Shown: positions 49,541 through 63,944, counted from the first letter of the stretch. The stretch: 64,000 nucleotides of DNA from Pyrrhosoma nymphula (GCA_963573305.1 OY754329.1:147261266-147325265), one strand, 5' to 3'. Notes: a model not told the origin generated them from the letters alone. Program-made: numbers and translations.

Positions 49541-52500
49541 GTGTTTACTATTTATTATTATAATTCTTAGTATTATCATAGATAAATAGATCATAATATT
49601 ACTCTGAGCCATGGATTTCAAATCCATGTGTGCTGCGATCAAATTAAATGCCAAAAGAAAACGGTTGTTTATTAATAAATTTTAGAATGATATAGCTGCA
49701 CATATCACAATATTAAGCAAATAATGCATTTAAAAGTATACATACGATCACCTACAATACCTAAGGATCGTGATAATCAAAGACGACGACTCAATATAAT
49801 CATTATTAGAAAATGACTTGGTAAATTTTACATTCCGTTTTAAAATATACGACCAGGTATGCTCTAGAAAATAATTATCTCTATAGATTAAGCATGATTC
49901 TTATAAACTTAAACTATTTCATGCAAGGTCTCGGGCGCCATCTGTGTTCTCCCAAAATAATTCCTCGCTGCGTTGCCGCGACGGGTGAGCACAGGAGCGC
50001 GGAGGTAATTCCTAGCCGAGCACAGCCACCTGCGCGTGAACCAACAGCGGCCTCCGCGTAGTTTTAATCATCACATTTCCCACGCCAAACATCTCCCGCA
50101 CTGCTACGTTACTCCCGGGCTTTCAAGATCCACAACATTACGGACACTTACAAGTACGAACACAATCATAGTTACTTCAGGGGACAAGAAGGGATACAAA
50201 CGAAAAGCCACACCCCATGCCCAATAACGTCGAAAAAATAATGTAAGTCTTCCGTCAGATACTAATAATTCCACCGAAAGACACTGCTGATTGTGAAAAC
50301 ATCAAGATACCTATTTATTTAACAGTAATTTGGGAGAAAATTATTCTTCTGGTTTGTTCTGCCGTGAAAAAGGTAGCATACTAGCCGACGTTCCGATAAT
50401 CGCATCGAGTATCGTTTTATCCGGCGGGAGGCAAGGGAAACATTTTTTCAGCTGAAACTCCGGGAAGAAGTATGTAGTATCTTTATATCTTCCTCCATGA
50501 TTAAGAGAAAAAGATAAGTATAATTTTCAAGTCACTAGTGAAACAGTGCTCTGAAAATTACACCGTAAACCGTCGATATCGATTGGTAGGATACAAAAGC
50601 TGGCGGAATAGTAAAAAGAACTTTCGTCGTCATGAAGGTAGGGAAATTACAAAAAGTTACGCCTGAATCCGTCACGCTTATTGTAAACGGATTTTACTTC
50701 ATCTAAGAGGAGACGACGACATGAACAACGAGAAGCTTCACGTAACACGGAAGGTAACACTCACCCCGCAGAAAACAAGATGATCACTTAAGCGGAAGCC
50801 AAATGTGTCACCGGAGTAGACTCCTGCTCCTCCTCACGGCATCGCCGATCGGGTCTTCTTCGCTAGAAGACGTAGCGGGGTGCGAGATCATCTTTAAATT
50901 TTGGATGAGGCGACGGCTGAGGAGCTCGCCTGCTGCTCGACGAGCCAGAAACATTTAATGGCGAGGAAGAGAGGTAGTCGCTCAAAAGCGGAGGCTAGGG
51001 GAGCAAAGGAAGTTGACGCGGGACAACGTTCGCGATGACGGGGGGAAAGGAAGGGAGGGAGGGTGGGGGAAGACTATCGGTGGAAGGGCATAGGGGATGA
51101 TGTGGAGCTGGAGCGGGAAGGGGGAAGCTGTCGTTGGCAGTCGGCGAAACGGCTTGACGGAACGGGAAACGCTGGTAACAAGAGGGGAGAGAATAGGAGG
51201 GTTGATCGCAGAAACAATGGGTCGAAGCGGAGGGAGGGCGGAAACAGGGAGAGAGGGGTTGCGCGGACGAAGGAGCATGTCTCAAGATGAAATAGGGCTC
51301 TCCTCAAGGGCTAATAAGAGAGGGAGCGGGTAAGAGGTAAGGTGCCTCCGAGAGAGGATTGGTCGACGGAGGGATATGGGATTGGGCGCGCGAGGAGAGA
51401 ATCAGGAGGAGCATGTGCGGAGAAAATGAGATCCTATAGAACGGGAGAGATTGGCGCGAAAGAGACAAAACGATAAGGCAAGAGGTATAGTCTGGGGGGC
51501 CAAAGATTAACACCCCTTGCTACAGAAATAGGATCCTCGATAAAATTTTGCCCAAGCATCGATAGTGTTGAAAGGGAGAAGGGGATGAAAAGGAAAAGAA
51601 CAGGTTTTTTCTTGTAGAGTGAACAAATAAAGTAAGGACAAAGAGCTGAGAAGTGAAATAGGGCAAATGACGGTAAAGTCGCAAAAAAACTGGATCGCAT
51701 TTTCACTCAGTAAACGCAGAAGATAATAAATTAATATGAAGTATTTTTAAGTAAGTAATGAAATTATAAATACAAAATTCATCACACGAGCAATATTAAT
51801 AACCTATATCAATATAATAGTCAATAAAAGTGCATTGTTGAATTTGTCGTAAAAATACCAAGATTTGAATGTTCAACTAAAGAAAAATCCATCATAGCTA
51901 CATAACGTATGCTATATAATACAATATACGTTATATGTAATAAAATAATAACTGACACTAAGAAGCTAAAGGAGTTCAAATGACTCAAAATGACACTCAT
52001 AAGAAAAAAAACTCACGATAGAACAAGAAAATCGTGTTTTTACAATTTGCTGATTCAATCAATTGAGTTAGTGCCAAAATGCAAACTCATATTTAAGAAC
52101 AGGTATATGGAGTCCACGTCTCCCTAAATTCGCATATTACTGTAGAGATAATAATTTAATTTTCATTTTCGAAAAGGAACATTCAATAATAGCCAACATC
52201 TCACTATGTGCTACACATTTTTTACGAGAAAAAATTAGACTTTCTGTTTAAAAAAACAAAGGATAGAAATAGTGAAGGATTACCGTCTAGGAACTAGGCC
52301 TACTTTCGAACAATAGCAAAAGTGATGAAAAAGCACCTTCCCATTGCCACTCGTCAAGATTACTTCCATATCGTCTTATTCTAATCCTTTGTTTCTCTGA
52401 AACGAGTCGATGCCTATGGGCGCGGTCATTCATACTTTCAATCAGTGGAAGCAAGGTTCTTCGATCCGTGAAACCAGACTTCACTTGTCCCCAAGCTCAC

Positions 52501-55500
52501 GCCTTAAATCCTCTGCCTGCCCTGAATGCAGGATTTTCCTCCAAACGCAATCGATATCGGAAATCCAGCGAACCCTTTTAGGAGAGGATTTGAAGAACAA
52601 TTCGCTTAATTCCTGCCGTCCATCTTTCTCGTCAGCATAATTCAGGAAAGCGATTAAAGGCGTGACTCTCAATTCTCCATGAAGTAATACCCACAACTGA
52701 GGAAACAGAAAAAAAGAGATACGACGCTTAGGTGGAGCGTATGCGTTAAATGCATGGAAATAAACCATGGCACTTTTTCATTTGCGATTGACAAATCCAT
52801 TAAAACGTATTCACTAAGCTCATTGTAATTAGCAAAGAATAAGAGGATAACGATTTAATAGTAAGTCTGTATGATGAGAAAGCATGATGAACTCATGTCT
52901 CGTGGGACCAATCAATGTTATGATGAGAGAAAAGATAGGTGATGTAAAAATATAAAAATAAAATAATTTTGAGGATTTAAGGGAATGAGGAGTACAGACG
53001 AAAAAAGCGATTTAAGCGAGCGAAATAAGTGATTGGATATCGACTGTTTCCTTATTATTTATGATTGAATTCAAACCAGCAAAGAAAAAATGACAGTTAA
53101 ATTTATTAGAATTTCCACCTCAGTAAAAAATATTTTGCACCATAATACAACATCATTAAAAATCCAGATAACTCAGTATCCCATATTTATTAAGTACTTA
53201 ACGCAATTCTATCTATATAGCATGACATTTTAGAGCTCTCTTGAAGCCCATTATCATCATTTTAGACAATGATGTAAAATATAGAAATAAGTACAATTAT
53301 TACAATAAGTATCAAAAGTTAAGCCTATGTAGACAAAATAACGAAATAAATACAGCAAGTATTTTACTTACATTTTAAGAACTCATTTTGTACCTAATTT
53401 CAACAAAATCGTATCAACGATGACAGAAAAACGTAGTGTGTAATTATCTTTTTCACACATACGGTGCTTCCACTAAAATAGCTGAAAAAGAGATTGTTCC
53501 TGACCGATAAGGCACAATGATCCTCAAATACACATCGAGTTATGTTGATATCTTACAAAACATTTAAAATAAAAAGATTACCGGCCCCAACACGAGTCAT
53601 GAATTAACCGGAAATCATCACTTTAATAAATGATACACTCAGGGATTTGGGATAAGCTTCAGACATCAAGAGTTTAATGATTACCTTTCCTTTCTCGATT
53701 CCTAAAAAATACCATCACTTGCAATCTTTCTCCAGGGGGAACTAAAATACCGTTCCGATTGAACAAAAGAATGGACCAATTTATCACCACCGACCTTTTT
53801 AAAACTTGAGAACCGAAATTTAGGGGGGATTCGAGGGAGCTAAGTTTTATCTTTGATTGAAACCATTGAAATTCTCAGAGAACAAGAAACCATCAGGAAG
53901 GCTCGATAAAAACTTTTCAAAAATTAAAACCATAAATCTGGGAGCGCGGGAAAAGGTAATCCTTTCCTGTCCCGCCGAAAATCTCCTTTTTCCCAGTGAG
54001 TCGATAAAAAGAGAGAGCCAAAGAGTGGGGTTCCCACGGACGACGGTATCTAGACCGCAGAGCGGCAACGATAAGTAAGAGAGAGTGGGAGAGCAAAGAA
54101 CCAATATCTGGAGAACAGCTCATTCCGTCCATCCGTTAATGCTCTCCCCCTCCATCTCCCCTGCCTTTTCCAACCCTCAGGCTCACAAACCCCTGCTAAC
54201 CCTGCCCACCCCCCCTGTAGGGGGCCGCTCACCCTCTAAATATCCACTCCCACGGCATCTCTCTCGCATCCACGATCCGAGGGTACACTCCGGAGGGCAA
54301 CAATGCAAGCGATAACAATTGCTGTCATCAAACAAAGGAAGTGGGTGGCTTTTTTTTTACGGCGACGTAATAACAGAATGATGACATCGAGAGAGCAAGC
54401 CGTGCTCTCTACGGCAAACCCCGCCGAGAGTTCCTGCGGGGAAGGGAAGGGCAACGCTTGCACCCCCTCCCCCTTTGCTCGACACACACACGGCCCCCGG
54501 CCCTGGGGGTGGGCAGCAACCGATATACTCTCACAGGGCCGCCCCTTCCTTCCTATTGCCCCCTATACACAAATCCGCCCCCACCACTACCACGCATCGT
54601 CTCTTCTACGACACATCTCCTTCCTCCTTCGCGACCCATCCCGGCCAACTCTCGAATGATACACGACCGCTGGACAAGGGATGAGGAAAAATATACTGGA
54701 GTTCGGTACTACTGGGTACTGTATTTTTTGCCTAGCCAGTACTACTGGGTAGTATCTTCTGGAAAGCTGTAACAATGAATATTGTACCGGTATTCAAAGT
54801 ACCTATATAATTATAACTTAACCGCAACCACCGTTTGAGGCATGATGTTTTAAAAGACTATGAATTCCCATTCATTAAATTTGGCACAGATATCTGTATG
54901 ACTGACGATATAGTAGATTAATCTACGGAAATTTCGAAATACTTCACTTCGATGTTAACTAAATTTCATTTAATAAATGAATACGTACAATCGCAAAAGT
55001 AACGATTTTTTTTCACCGGTACTATCGGACCGTTATCGCTTTTGAATATTCGCAAGGAAAATACCGTTACCTTTTTAAAAACCTCCAATGCCCAAACTAG
55101 ATCATCCACCAACTTCCTTCCCCTACATTCCCAGCTCGAACACACACACACTACATATTCCTCCCAATCACCTCCTGCACGCATTCGCTCGCCGCGAATC
55201 CTAGCCATCTTCCATCGGAACTAAAAAATATAAACAAACGAGAGAGCCGGAGCGGAGAGGGCTGCTGTGTGAGAAGGGATTTCGAGGGCCGATGAGCGTG
55301 ATGTATTGGTGGCGCCAAAAACAAAAACCCAATAACTGATCTCTTCGTCGGTGGCGCGGATCTCTTGATTGTTAAATGCGGTGCATGCATCACTGCCGGT
55401 CGATGCCTTTTAATTCGTTCGGGATGAAGTGGGGGAGGGATATTGGGTTTACCCCACCCACCCCCAGTCAGAATTACTGTTTTTTTTCTTGCAACTCGCG

Positions 55501-55870
55501 CCGGGGATAGGTCGGGAAAAATTTATTACGCGGGAGGTAGAAATGATGATCGCGACTAAAGGATCTGCGGGCTAGAGCTACATCAAGAATAAAACAGGGA
55601 GATTAGCCGAGGAATGAAATTGAAAAAAATGGGAAGCTGTATTTAATTACCCACCCGCGCTAGAATGGAGAACCTTTACTTCATTCTCTGTTTGTTTCCA
55701 TAAATTCTACGAAGATGAAGAGATCAAGGAATGACGCACGTGCATGATTCTGAAACTGTACTAACGGGATAATGAGCTGTAGTTAGCCCTGAAACGCTGA
55801 TTCCACCAGCGTAATAATTAAATTTTCCATTTCCTTAGCATTAGTTCAACAAAGAATGCCCCACAGAATA
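49541..55870. other. Non-coding sequence with GC-rich blocks
   Basis: A CpG-rich block at 50800-51480 is strongly purine-biased from about 51000; its overlapping 70-98-codon frames on both strands are compositional. A second GC block lies at 54085-54660. A 13-bp direct repeat, GTACTACTGGGTA, occurs at 54706-54718 and 54739-54751 (33-bp period). At 51903-51935 ATAACGTAT and ATACGTTAT form a small inverted repeat. A mixed-composition stretch covers 55240-55700. No gene was recognised. Confidence 0.45.
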
Positions 55871-55879
55871 TTATGGTTT

Positions 55880-56215
55880 GGTTTAGTCATTTGGGGAGGA
55901 GAGGATGGAACTGATGTAATTCGCGCAATGAAGGATAGGTAGGCTGGCTGGTAACGGAAGGGTTATTAAGGGATCAGAGGAAGGGTGGAAAGTAACCCTG
56001 AGTCGGAATAAGACTACTTATGACGAAAGACACGAAGGTTACTGCAGTTTAACGTCTCATCCGGGAGACGAAGAACTTTACTCGAAGTCCCCCCCCATAA
56101 GACACCCAACTAGGGATTGCGATTCCAATGAAAAATCTCAGCCTCTGCCGGGGTTGGAACCCAGGCCCTCGAAATGAGGATCTAGTAGTCGAGCCAGCGC
56201 AACAACCCGATCCCA
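55880..56215 (-). repeat. tRNA-derived SINE
   Basis: The minus strand starts with a tRNA-like head (about 56211-56147): an A-box-like TTGCGCTGGCTCGAC and a consensus B box GGTTCCAACCC (within 56162-56150). Downstream is a body block CCCGGATGAGACGTTAAACT (56065-56046), similar to central blocks I recall from invertebrate SINEs. The body runs on toward about 55880, where the end is uncertain. This is the best-preserved SINE in the window. Confidence 0.65.
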
Positions 56216-57790
56216 CACTATATTACGCAACTGGCAACGACCAGGGATGGGGAACGGTCACTCATTAAAAATCATCCCGTACGAAGCCACCAGCCAAATT
56301 CTTTGCCGATGCAACCTGCATTCAATAATGCAGTTCGGGAAAAATTTATTAACGGGATCCAAAATATTTTGTGACCACCGCTTATCCTATCCCACCGCCT
56401 GTGCGGTTTGAAGGACAGGTCCACCGGCGGTGGTGCGGTGTGCGATGAATGTTGAATAAGCCCCGAGCGGCGCCCATATCAACAACGCCCGATGGGTGAA
56501 GTTATGCCCCGATGACAAATGTACTCACGCCAGGGTGAAAGGAATAACGGGCCCGCTGTGAATTATAATGGTTGGAGGCTCTTCACTCTCCTCTCCTAGG
56601 AGGTCCAACGCGATGGCATTGCGAGTGAACCCAAACATCCACACCCCTGTGGATTCCGCTCCTCCCTCTCTCTTTATCTCCCACCAACAATTCATTTTTC
56701 CTCACCCCCTCTAAATCTCACCTCCCACCTGCCTCAATTTTCCGCAATGTGATTCGATGGCATCAACCGCTGGCATGGCATCGCAAATTCCATCATTCGA
56801 AGACTCTGGCACAGGATAAATAAAATATACCAGCATTCGATAGATAGCCTATTCAGACACCCAGCCAAATATAATTAATTTGACTGATTTGGAAGCATTA
56901 GTTTCGCAGAAGCGTCAGCAACCTTGGCCAGCTTGCATCACTGCCACTGCATTTAGGGCCAGTTTTATGATGTTTGATCGGATGACGTATCCTCTACGTG
57001 TAGGTGATGTTAACTGAAAAATACGGTGCCAAATATTACCCACTATAGATAGTCGGTTAGATGTAATCAAAATGCATGAAGGAAGGAATCCTCATAGGTT
57101 ATCTTACATATCATAATTTTAATCCGAGATAAAAAATACGGGCCTAAGACATTGCTTATAAAATATTATGCTATATATACTAAATAGTAAATAGAAATAA
57201 AAAACTATACGGTTTTAAGGATAAAAATCCCAGATTGGTGTAAAAGAAAAGGAGTCCTTTAAAACCTCAAGTGCTTGCGTTAGACAGGGTCATCTGCACA
57301 AAGCCCTAGGTTCTCAGAAATTGGAATTCCGGCGAACAAATATTGCTTAGGGAACAGCTACAAGCCTTGAAAAACTAAGATACTTTACATTCTATAAAAC
57401 TCGATTGATTGAAACATCAAATTTTGAAACGTTTTCCAAACGGTTTAGAGGACAATGGTAACGTTACATAACTTTTAATTAACGGGATGGTAGGCGAAGT
57501 GACTTCGTGGAAATGTGACAAGGTTGAAGAATAAATCACTTGGTAGTTTTTATCACTTTTTTTATAAAATAACTCTTCGCTTACCTTCCTTATATCTTGT
57601 ATTCCGCAAATTAAGGATCTTGATAATTTTGTTGTGAGTAAGAGGGTAATGTGAGAATAGAAATACAATTATCAAGGAAAAAGAAGACGAGCGGTGTTTG
57701 AGCCGGCAAGCATAAATCCATTTTTCCGATAGAATTCCTGGGCAGGCTACAAATTACTTCTCTTCAATCAGTCTCCACTCACACCACTCC
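56216..57790. other. Non-coding sequence
   Basis: The first 370 bp (about 56230-56600) are non-repetitive, CpG-containing and hold several TGCGGT or ACCGC words of the Runx type. The rest is AT-rich with no recognised gene. Confidence 0.4.
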
Positions 57791-57792
57791 CG

Positions 57793-57852
57793 AGGGCCGC
57801 GGTAGATAGGTCGATGACCGGCTTGGCAAACCCCAAGTTCGTATCCCTTCTT
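57793..57852 (+). repeat. tRNA-like SINE head (degenerate)
   Basis: A-box-like GCGGTAGATAGGTCGATGAC is followed by GGCTTGGCAAACCCC and a B-box-like AAGTTCGTATCCC. Order and spacing are tRNA-like, but arms are damaged. The downstream sequence to about 58030 may be its body, but this is not certain. Confidence 0.45.
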
Positions 57853-60800
57853 AGGCATGGGTGCTGCGTACGTCTTAAGATTAATGTCTTCGGAATGTCA
57901 GGTCGAAGTCTTCTTCGCAGTTAGAGCTCCTAAAAATCCAAGTCTACGGGTATTCTATCCTCCCGTCACCATCTCCAAATCTTTCGAGCCTCTAATCTCT
58001 CCCATTTTAGCCTACTTGCTCCCGAATGTCAGGCAATTGTTGTCCATTAAGGAAACAATGCTAACTTAAAAACTATTCACAGTATGAAAGACTAATGGGT
58101 TAAAATTGTAGAGCTTAAAGTGGGGTACTAAGGATTTTAAAATATGCGATTCAGCAAATGTTGGGCAGAAACTATCCTTTGATTTCCTTCATACGGAAAC
58201 TGTTGTACTTAGCAAGAATGCATTGTAAACTTTTAAAAACATTCAAACTATTTTCATAAAAAGCATCTATTAATAACTAATTTACCATTAAAAGAAGAAG
58301 ACATTCCTCTGCATCGATGCATTACCATGGTGGTACATGGAATATTTTTTATCATTTTCATAAAATAAAAATATAGATATAGAGACAATTCTTAGCTAAA
58401 TTTAGTCAAATAATAGTATTTAGCTTTATGTTGCAATGGTACTCAATAATTAAGGGTGGATATTGAAACAAGTCGGGGAAAATGTTCAGATATCTCATTA
58501 ATGCCCACCGTGAGGGCATAGATCTACAAGGTCAACGCACCCATGAGTATTTTTATCGGTGGAAGGGCAGAAAATAGGAGCGGAATGCGAGGGGAACGTA
58601 ATTTATCCGGGGTAAAAAGCGTCACCGACAGTGCAGAAGAAATCCCGCCCCAAAGCGCGAGCAACGAAGCCTGCCAATTATTTCCACCGAACTCCCACTC
58701 CCGCATTTTTCCGGTGAATCAAGGAGGTCGGCGGCAGTGGCTGTCTCAGCCTCTGGCGGGACCATGAATAACATACCCCCTCTTCAGGTATGCACATGTA
58801 TGGTGGAGGGGGTGAAGTACGAACGTTGGTAACGGAAGAGGGGGAGGGAGGCAGGGAGCAGACAATAGGAGGAGAAGAGAAATAGGAGGAGAAGAGAAAA
58901 GGATATAGACGATAAGGGGGGCATAGAGAAGGGGATGAGGTGATTGATGCCACGGTAAAGAGGAGGAAGAGATTTCGAAGGAACAGATAACGCTAGGGGG
59001 TGAGGCCACGGAGGGGATGGAAAAGAGGGCCAAAGAACTGAAAAGGCTGGAAGGGAATAATAGAATGGGAGGAATCACACGCGTAATTCTGTTCCCCGAT
59101 AGCATCCTTCTAACGGAGATTCCAGCGGCAGGACATCCAAAAAAATCAGCGGAGAAGACACGAATTCTTACGCACGCTTCTAGTAGGCATGATGCGTCTG
59201 TCTGGTATCGTTCCAATTTTATGGAAACTCAATTTTTTAAACATGAATGTATGCAATCTCAAAGTTAAACATTATTCGACATGAAAGGGCTCAATTTTTC
59301 TAAGAGGCTCAATTTCAAGTTATCAATATATTCGACAGATCTAAGATCCATTTGGCACTTCATTCTCACGTCATTACGCAAGAACTAACTTAAATTCCAT
59401 ATCAGTTAAATGCATTCATTACTGTTCGCACGGAATGAGACTTCAGCAACATCTAAAGCAGAATAAATATAACATGTATAAGTTTAGTTTTACTATCAGT
59501 GACTTAAAAGCATTTATCCACGCTTGGGTCAGAAATAAACATCGATAGGAAGGCCAATGGGCGTGCTTACGTTGCTGCTATCCAACGTACGAAATGTCTA
59601 AATACACGAAAATTACAAAGAATGGCGAAGAATACACTAATGATGAAGTCGAGATTATCTACGGAACAACCCATTTACGTTTAAATAAAGAACACCACAC
59701 AAAAAAGTTAAAGTAGCCGTCCATGTTTACGCAAAAATGAAGTATTTAAGGATTTCGAACACGACACTAACCCAATTGTCATCGTTAACCTTGTTACCTA
59801 CCTCGTCTCCATTGCATGGGTGTCGTTGTTCCAAGAATGGACATTAATTGATATTTTAACGCGAAAACTCGCCATCCGCCAGCGCATTATCTTTGATGAG
59901 ATCGCACGCTTTTTTCCCCGCACGGCCAGAGTCCCAAGCACCCTACTCCAATCCACGCCATACGAACTAAAAAATATATCTGGAACCGAAAGGGAGAGAG
60001 ACGGAATATCGAAATGAACCGAAAATAAGCAGTAAAAAAATAACGCACGCCGAAATGTGAGCAGAGTGAGTGAGTTCGAGGGAAAAAGAGGTGGAAGTAG
60101 GCGTATATACAGAGGGAGGAGAGAGAGAGAGAGAGTGGCATAATAGGAGGAGGGTGGAATGAGGGGGGATGAGGCTATAAAACGTGAGGGCGTGTGCGAG
60201 AGGAAAGGGATTGGTTGTTGGGCCACGCGGGGGCGGTATATTCGGCAATGGTGATTGAGCAATGATGCAGGATCACCTGCACGTGGGAAGCGGCGCTGTG
60301 GATGGCTCGTTATCGGGCCATTGTTGAGCTGGGGAGGGCGGGGGGATGCTGGGGGAGGAAGCAAGGGAGTGGAGAAAGGGCGCTTGCTTTTCGAAAAAAA
60401 AAATCGGTAAGGGATCGAATTGGGGTGTGTGTAGGAGGAATGCTTGGGGGTCGTGGGAGGGAGGTGAGGAGTGAGTTATTGGGCGAGAAAAATGGCAATG
60501 TTGGTACTAGTAGTAGTACTACAAAACTACTCCTATCTGGGCGATAGGGAGGAGGGGGTGGATGTTGAGTGGGCGGGGCGAAGTTGCCGTTTTGGGGGAA
60601 AAGAGCGGGTTCGGGGGATTTCATACGATGCGATGTCAAAAGGGAGCGGATACAATGAAAACGTTAGGGGGTGGCTCCACCCCCAAAAACTCCCGTTTCA
60701 TCCCCTTCGCATCCCCTCCCTCTCACCCTCTTACACCCTCCTCCCTCCCTTACAGCCTCCTCCACCTACCCCTCCATCTTTCTCCCTCCAGGGAGTTGAG

Positions 60801-63800
60801 GGGAGGGCGAGGGTTGAATCGCTTGCGAGCTAGGTTCGTAGACCCTGGTGCGCTCACGATGCGCGCGATACATTACATGTTGTGTTTTTTTTGCCTCGAC
60901 AGTGCAAATTCCAGTTTTTTTTATCTTCGAGAGGGTTGGGAGAGTGGGCACCCGAACGACTGCGACGCGAAGTTGATTTGAATTTTTTCACCATTTCACA
61001 TTTTTATGCCGGGCGCATTTTTTACTCAAACAACCGTTTGTCGACCTTTCTGGTGGAATTGAATGACTTCTCTCGTAAGTGCCGTAACCCCGACCCGACT
61101 GTATCGAATTTAGGTAATAAATTACGATCAGTAATGTTATCTAAGTGACCTCCTGCTCTTCTCATAGTATGTGGGGTTGAAGTCCAAAATTTATGTTTTC
61201 TGCGAAATACAAGTCAAATATTCGGATTCAACGTACATCGTGCACAAACTAATTTCATACCGAAAGAGTAGAATTGTAAAGTTAGAGGAGGCAAAAATTG
61301 ATACTTTCCCAACATCATGTAATATACAAAACGAGAGCTAAAACTTGGGGATTGAAAATAAAAAAATATACTGGGAATGAGAGTTCTGTGATAGAAGGGA
61401 TAACAAATTCTCTCCTGAGATTTACTAATTCTTTCATTCCTGTGCCCTCATTTATTCGGGGGCCAGATCAATTCATTGATGGATGGATCTTTCACGCAAT
61501 TCTTTGGTTCTTTGAACAATTACAGAGGTTGGGTAAATTTTGTTTCATTTTGAGATTAATAGGGTATGTTAGATCTGCTTCGCATTATCACCTCCATCAC
61601 TTCCAAAGATTAATTGCAATTGCAAATCCAAGTTAAATCGCGGGTATCTCACTAAATTTTATCTAAAAATGGTACATTATAATTTGAAAAATATTTAAGA
61701 CGAAATACCTTCCATTGTGCAGGAAAGACCTTGTACTTCAAGCTAATGTTGGTATTTATTTTATAACCTCACGCAGGTACTTTAAGCGTTCGAATAGAAA
61801 TTAGCATATTCCTACTTAAGCAAGATGAGGGTAAAATGAAGAAAAGAACACATGATATCGGAATAAAATGCATAAAAATAGGACATAGGCAGTCATAATT
61901 TCACGTTGATCTCGCTGGCTGAGTATGGTCTAAGCCTGGATACGTAAGAAACAAAGCCAAATATTTTTAGACCGTATTTCCCTGCTTTTGATAGTCTGCT
62001 TGACATCTCTGCTGTCAATATTTTCACACACATAGTAACATTGAATGAGTTTTTGAATGATCAAAAATGAACGAAATAACACGATTAGGAAATTGAAATA
62101 CCTAATTTGTAGTTCAATAATTGGCCAAAATAAGTAGTTTCAGGTTGTCAAAAGAAACTAGAAATATTGAAAGACCTCATGTAACTTAGATTTAAATTTC
62201 AAAACTATATAAGTTTACATTAAAAAGAACGCTGTAGGATTGTGATAAGCTTCCGTTTCTTACTAACTAAATATCTGATCGAGAACAAATACGTGTTTCT
62301 GTAACCAAAACTCCTATTTCGATTGCCATTGCACTTAACATCAATCAGAGCAAAAGAGTTCTGTCATTTTGACACCATGAACGAGCAAGGTGTGCTATCA
62401 TCACTAAAGCAATAGTTCCGCTAGCAAAGGAAGTGGACTTCAATCTCTAACCCCCACCCCAACCCTCTTGCCCTCCCCGTAATGGCACGGCGAGCTTTTG
62501 ACGCGGGGAAAGGCACCTGGAAATGGTACGTGGGGAGCCGAATGGGAGATAAGGAGGAAACGAAGTGAGACCGAAAGTTTTCTAAATGACGGGGTGAAGT
62601 GAGAATGGCGACGGTTATATTAAGAAGGGCATTCGCAGATTCCGAGACCTTGAAAAAAATAATAAAATAAAAGAGCTCCCGTTAATCGACTTTGCGTTTC
62701 CATAGTTACCATCAATAGAAATCGAAAATCGCTCACCGAATCCTCCTCTGCTCCCACTTTTATTTCCTCTTCCCCAAACGCACCCCCCTCCCTTCCATCG
62801 ATGCTATTACTTCTCCCTCGCACTGTCACGCACCCGCAAGCACACTCCTCGGGCGGCGATCCTCATTTGTCACCCGTCTCTCCGCCCCCCCCCTCCCGCT
62901 CCACCCCACCGTTCTCTCGCTGAAATGGAGGGGGAGGGTCTCACCCTGACTTTCCTCCCTCCCCACACCGCCGCGACCATTTCCCTTCCGCCGCAAAAAT
63001 TAAATCTTGGGAGATCGACGGAAAGGAATCTCTAACCTCCTCCTTCATAAAGCGCGCACGGTCTGCGGTCGGGAAAGAGATCCCCCAGCATTTTTGAAAA
63101 ACGTGACATTTGCAGGAGGAATAGGGATACTACCTCGTTTCTCACCTCCACCCCATAAACTTCCCTCTCGGGCCAACACGATTCCGCTTTTGATATATCT
63201 ACCCTCATTTTGATGATGCCTAGAAGGTCGCTGAAAGGGATCGTGGCAGGGGGTGCTGCCAAGGAAAATATTGGATTAAAAAAAAGAACAAGAGAGGAAT
63301 AGGAAAATGCTATTTAATTAGTCATTCTTTCAGTCAGTTAGTGTTACAGTATTCAATTGTGCGGGGGTGAAATTAAGTTTTAAATTCGTCTATTCACGAT
63401 ATGAAAGAGCAGTTATGACAGAGCAAATATAAAAAAATTCACAGAGTAAGAAAAAAGGGAAGAGAGGGTACATGGCTGTCAGTAGATAACAAGGATGAAA
63501 TAAAAGCAGCACTTATATTACAGAAATGTAAAAGACCTTTCCAGATAAATATTTCCATGTATTGATACTTCCAAATAAAAAGGAACGAGGAAATCTTTCG
63601 GCCCTCCGAAATGTAACCAAATCGAGTGTTGGCAGAAGGGCTTAACTTTTGACAGCTTGTCCTGATTAACACCCCTGAATTTTTGTAGTAGAGTAAGTCA
63701 CTCTTATGCATGTAGATCAACATTGAGAAGTTCTATTTCTACGAATTTAGAAGTACACGAATTCCTACGTGACGATTGTCCAGCTCCGGAACTCCTGCAT

Positions 63801-63943
63801 ACGCGTTTTTATGTTTGAGATCACAGACTTTCCAGATAACGACCAAAATACAGCCAAAAGTCCGTAGTTTCCCTAAATTACGATTAGATATAGTATTCTA
63901 GTGAAATTTTAAAGTAATACCTTTGTTATAAAACCTGTCCTTT
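57853..63943. other. Non-coding sequence with purine-rich blocks
   Basis: Purine-rich blocks lie at 58790-59040 (with a 17-bp tandem, AATAGGAGGAGAAGAGA, at 58864-58880 and 58881-58897) and at 60060-60660 (with a GA microsatellite at about 60116-60136). Pyrimidine-rich blocks lie at 60690-60790 and 62740-62990. The many Pro/Ser/Leu-rich frames of 80-190 codons here, such as 60364-59798 minus, follow this composition. A 112-codon plus frame at 61298-61636 is not low-complexity but matches nothing I know. No gene is supported. Confidence 0.45.
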
Positions 63944-63944
63944 A

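Noticed and set aside
59798..60364. 188-codon minus frame
   Set aside because: Ser/Pro/Leu-rich translation of a purine-rich tract with a GA microsatellite; overlapping frames of the same character are also open.
61298..61636. 112-codon plus frame
   Set aside because: Not low-complexity, but no domain, splice context or similarity was seen; kept only as an unexplained frame.
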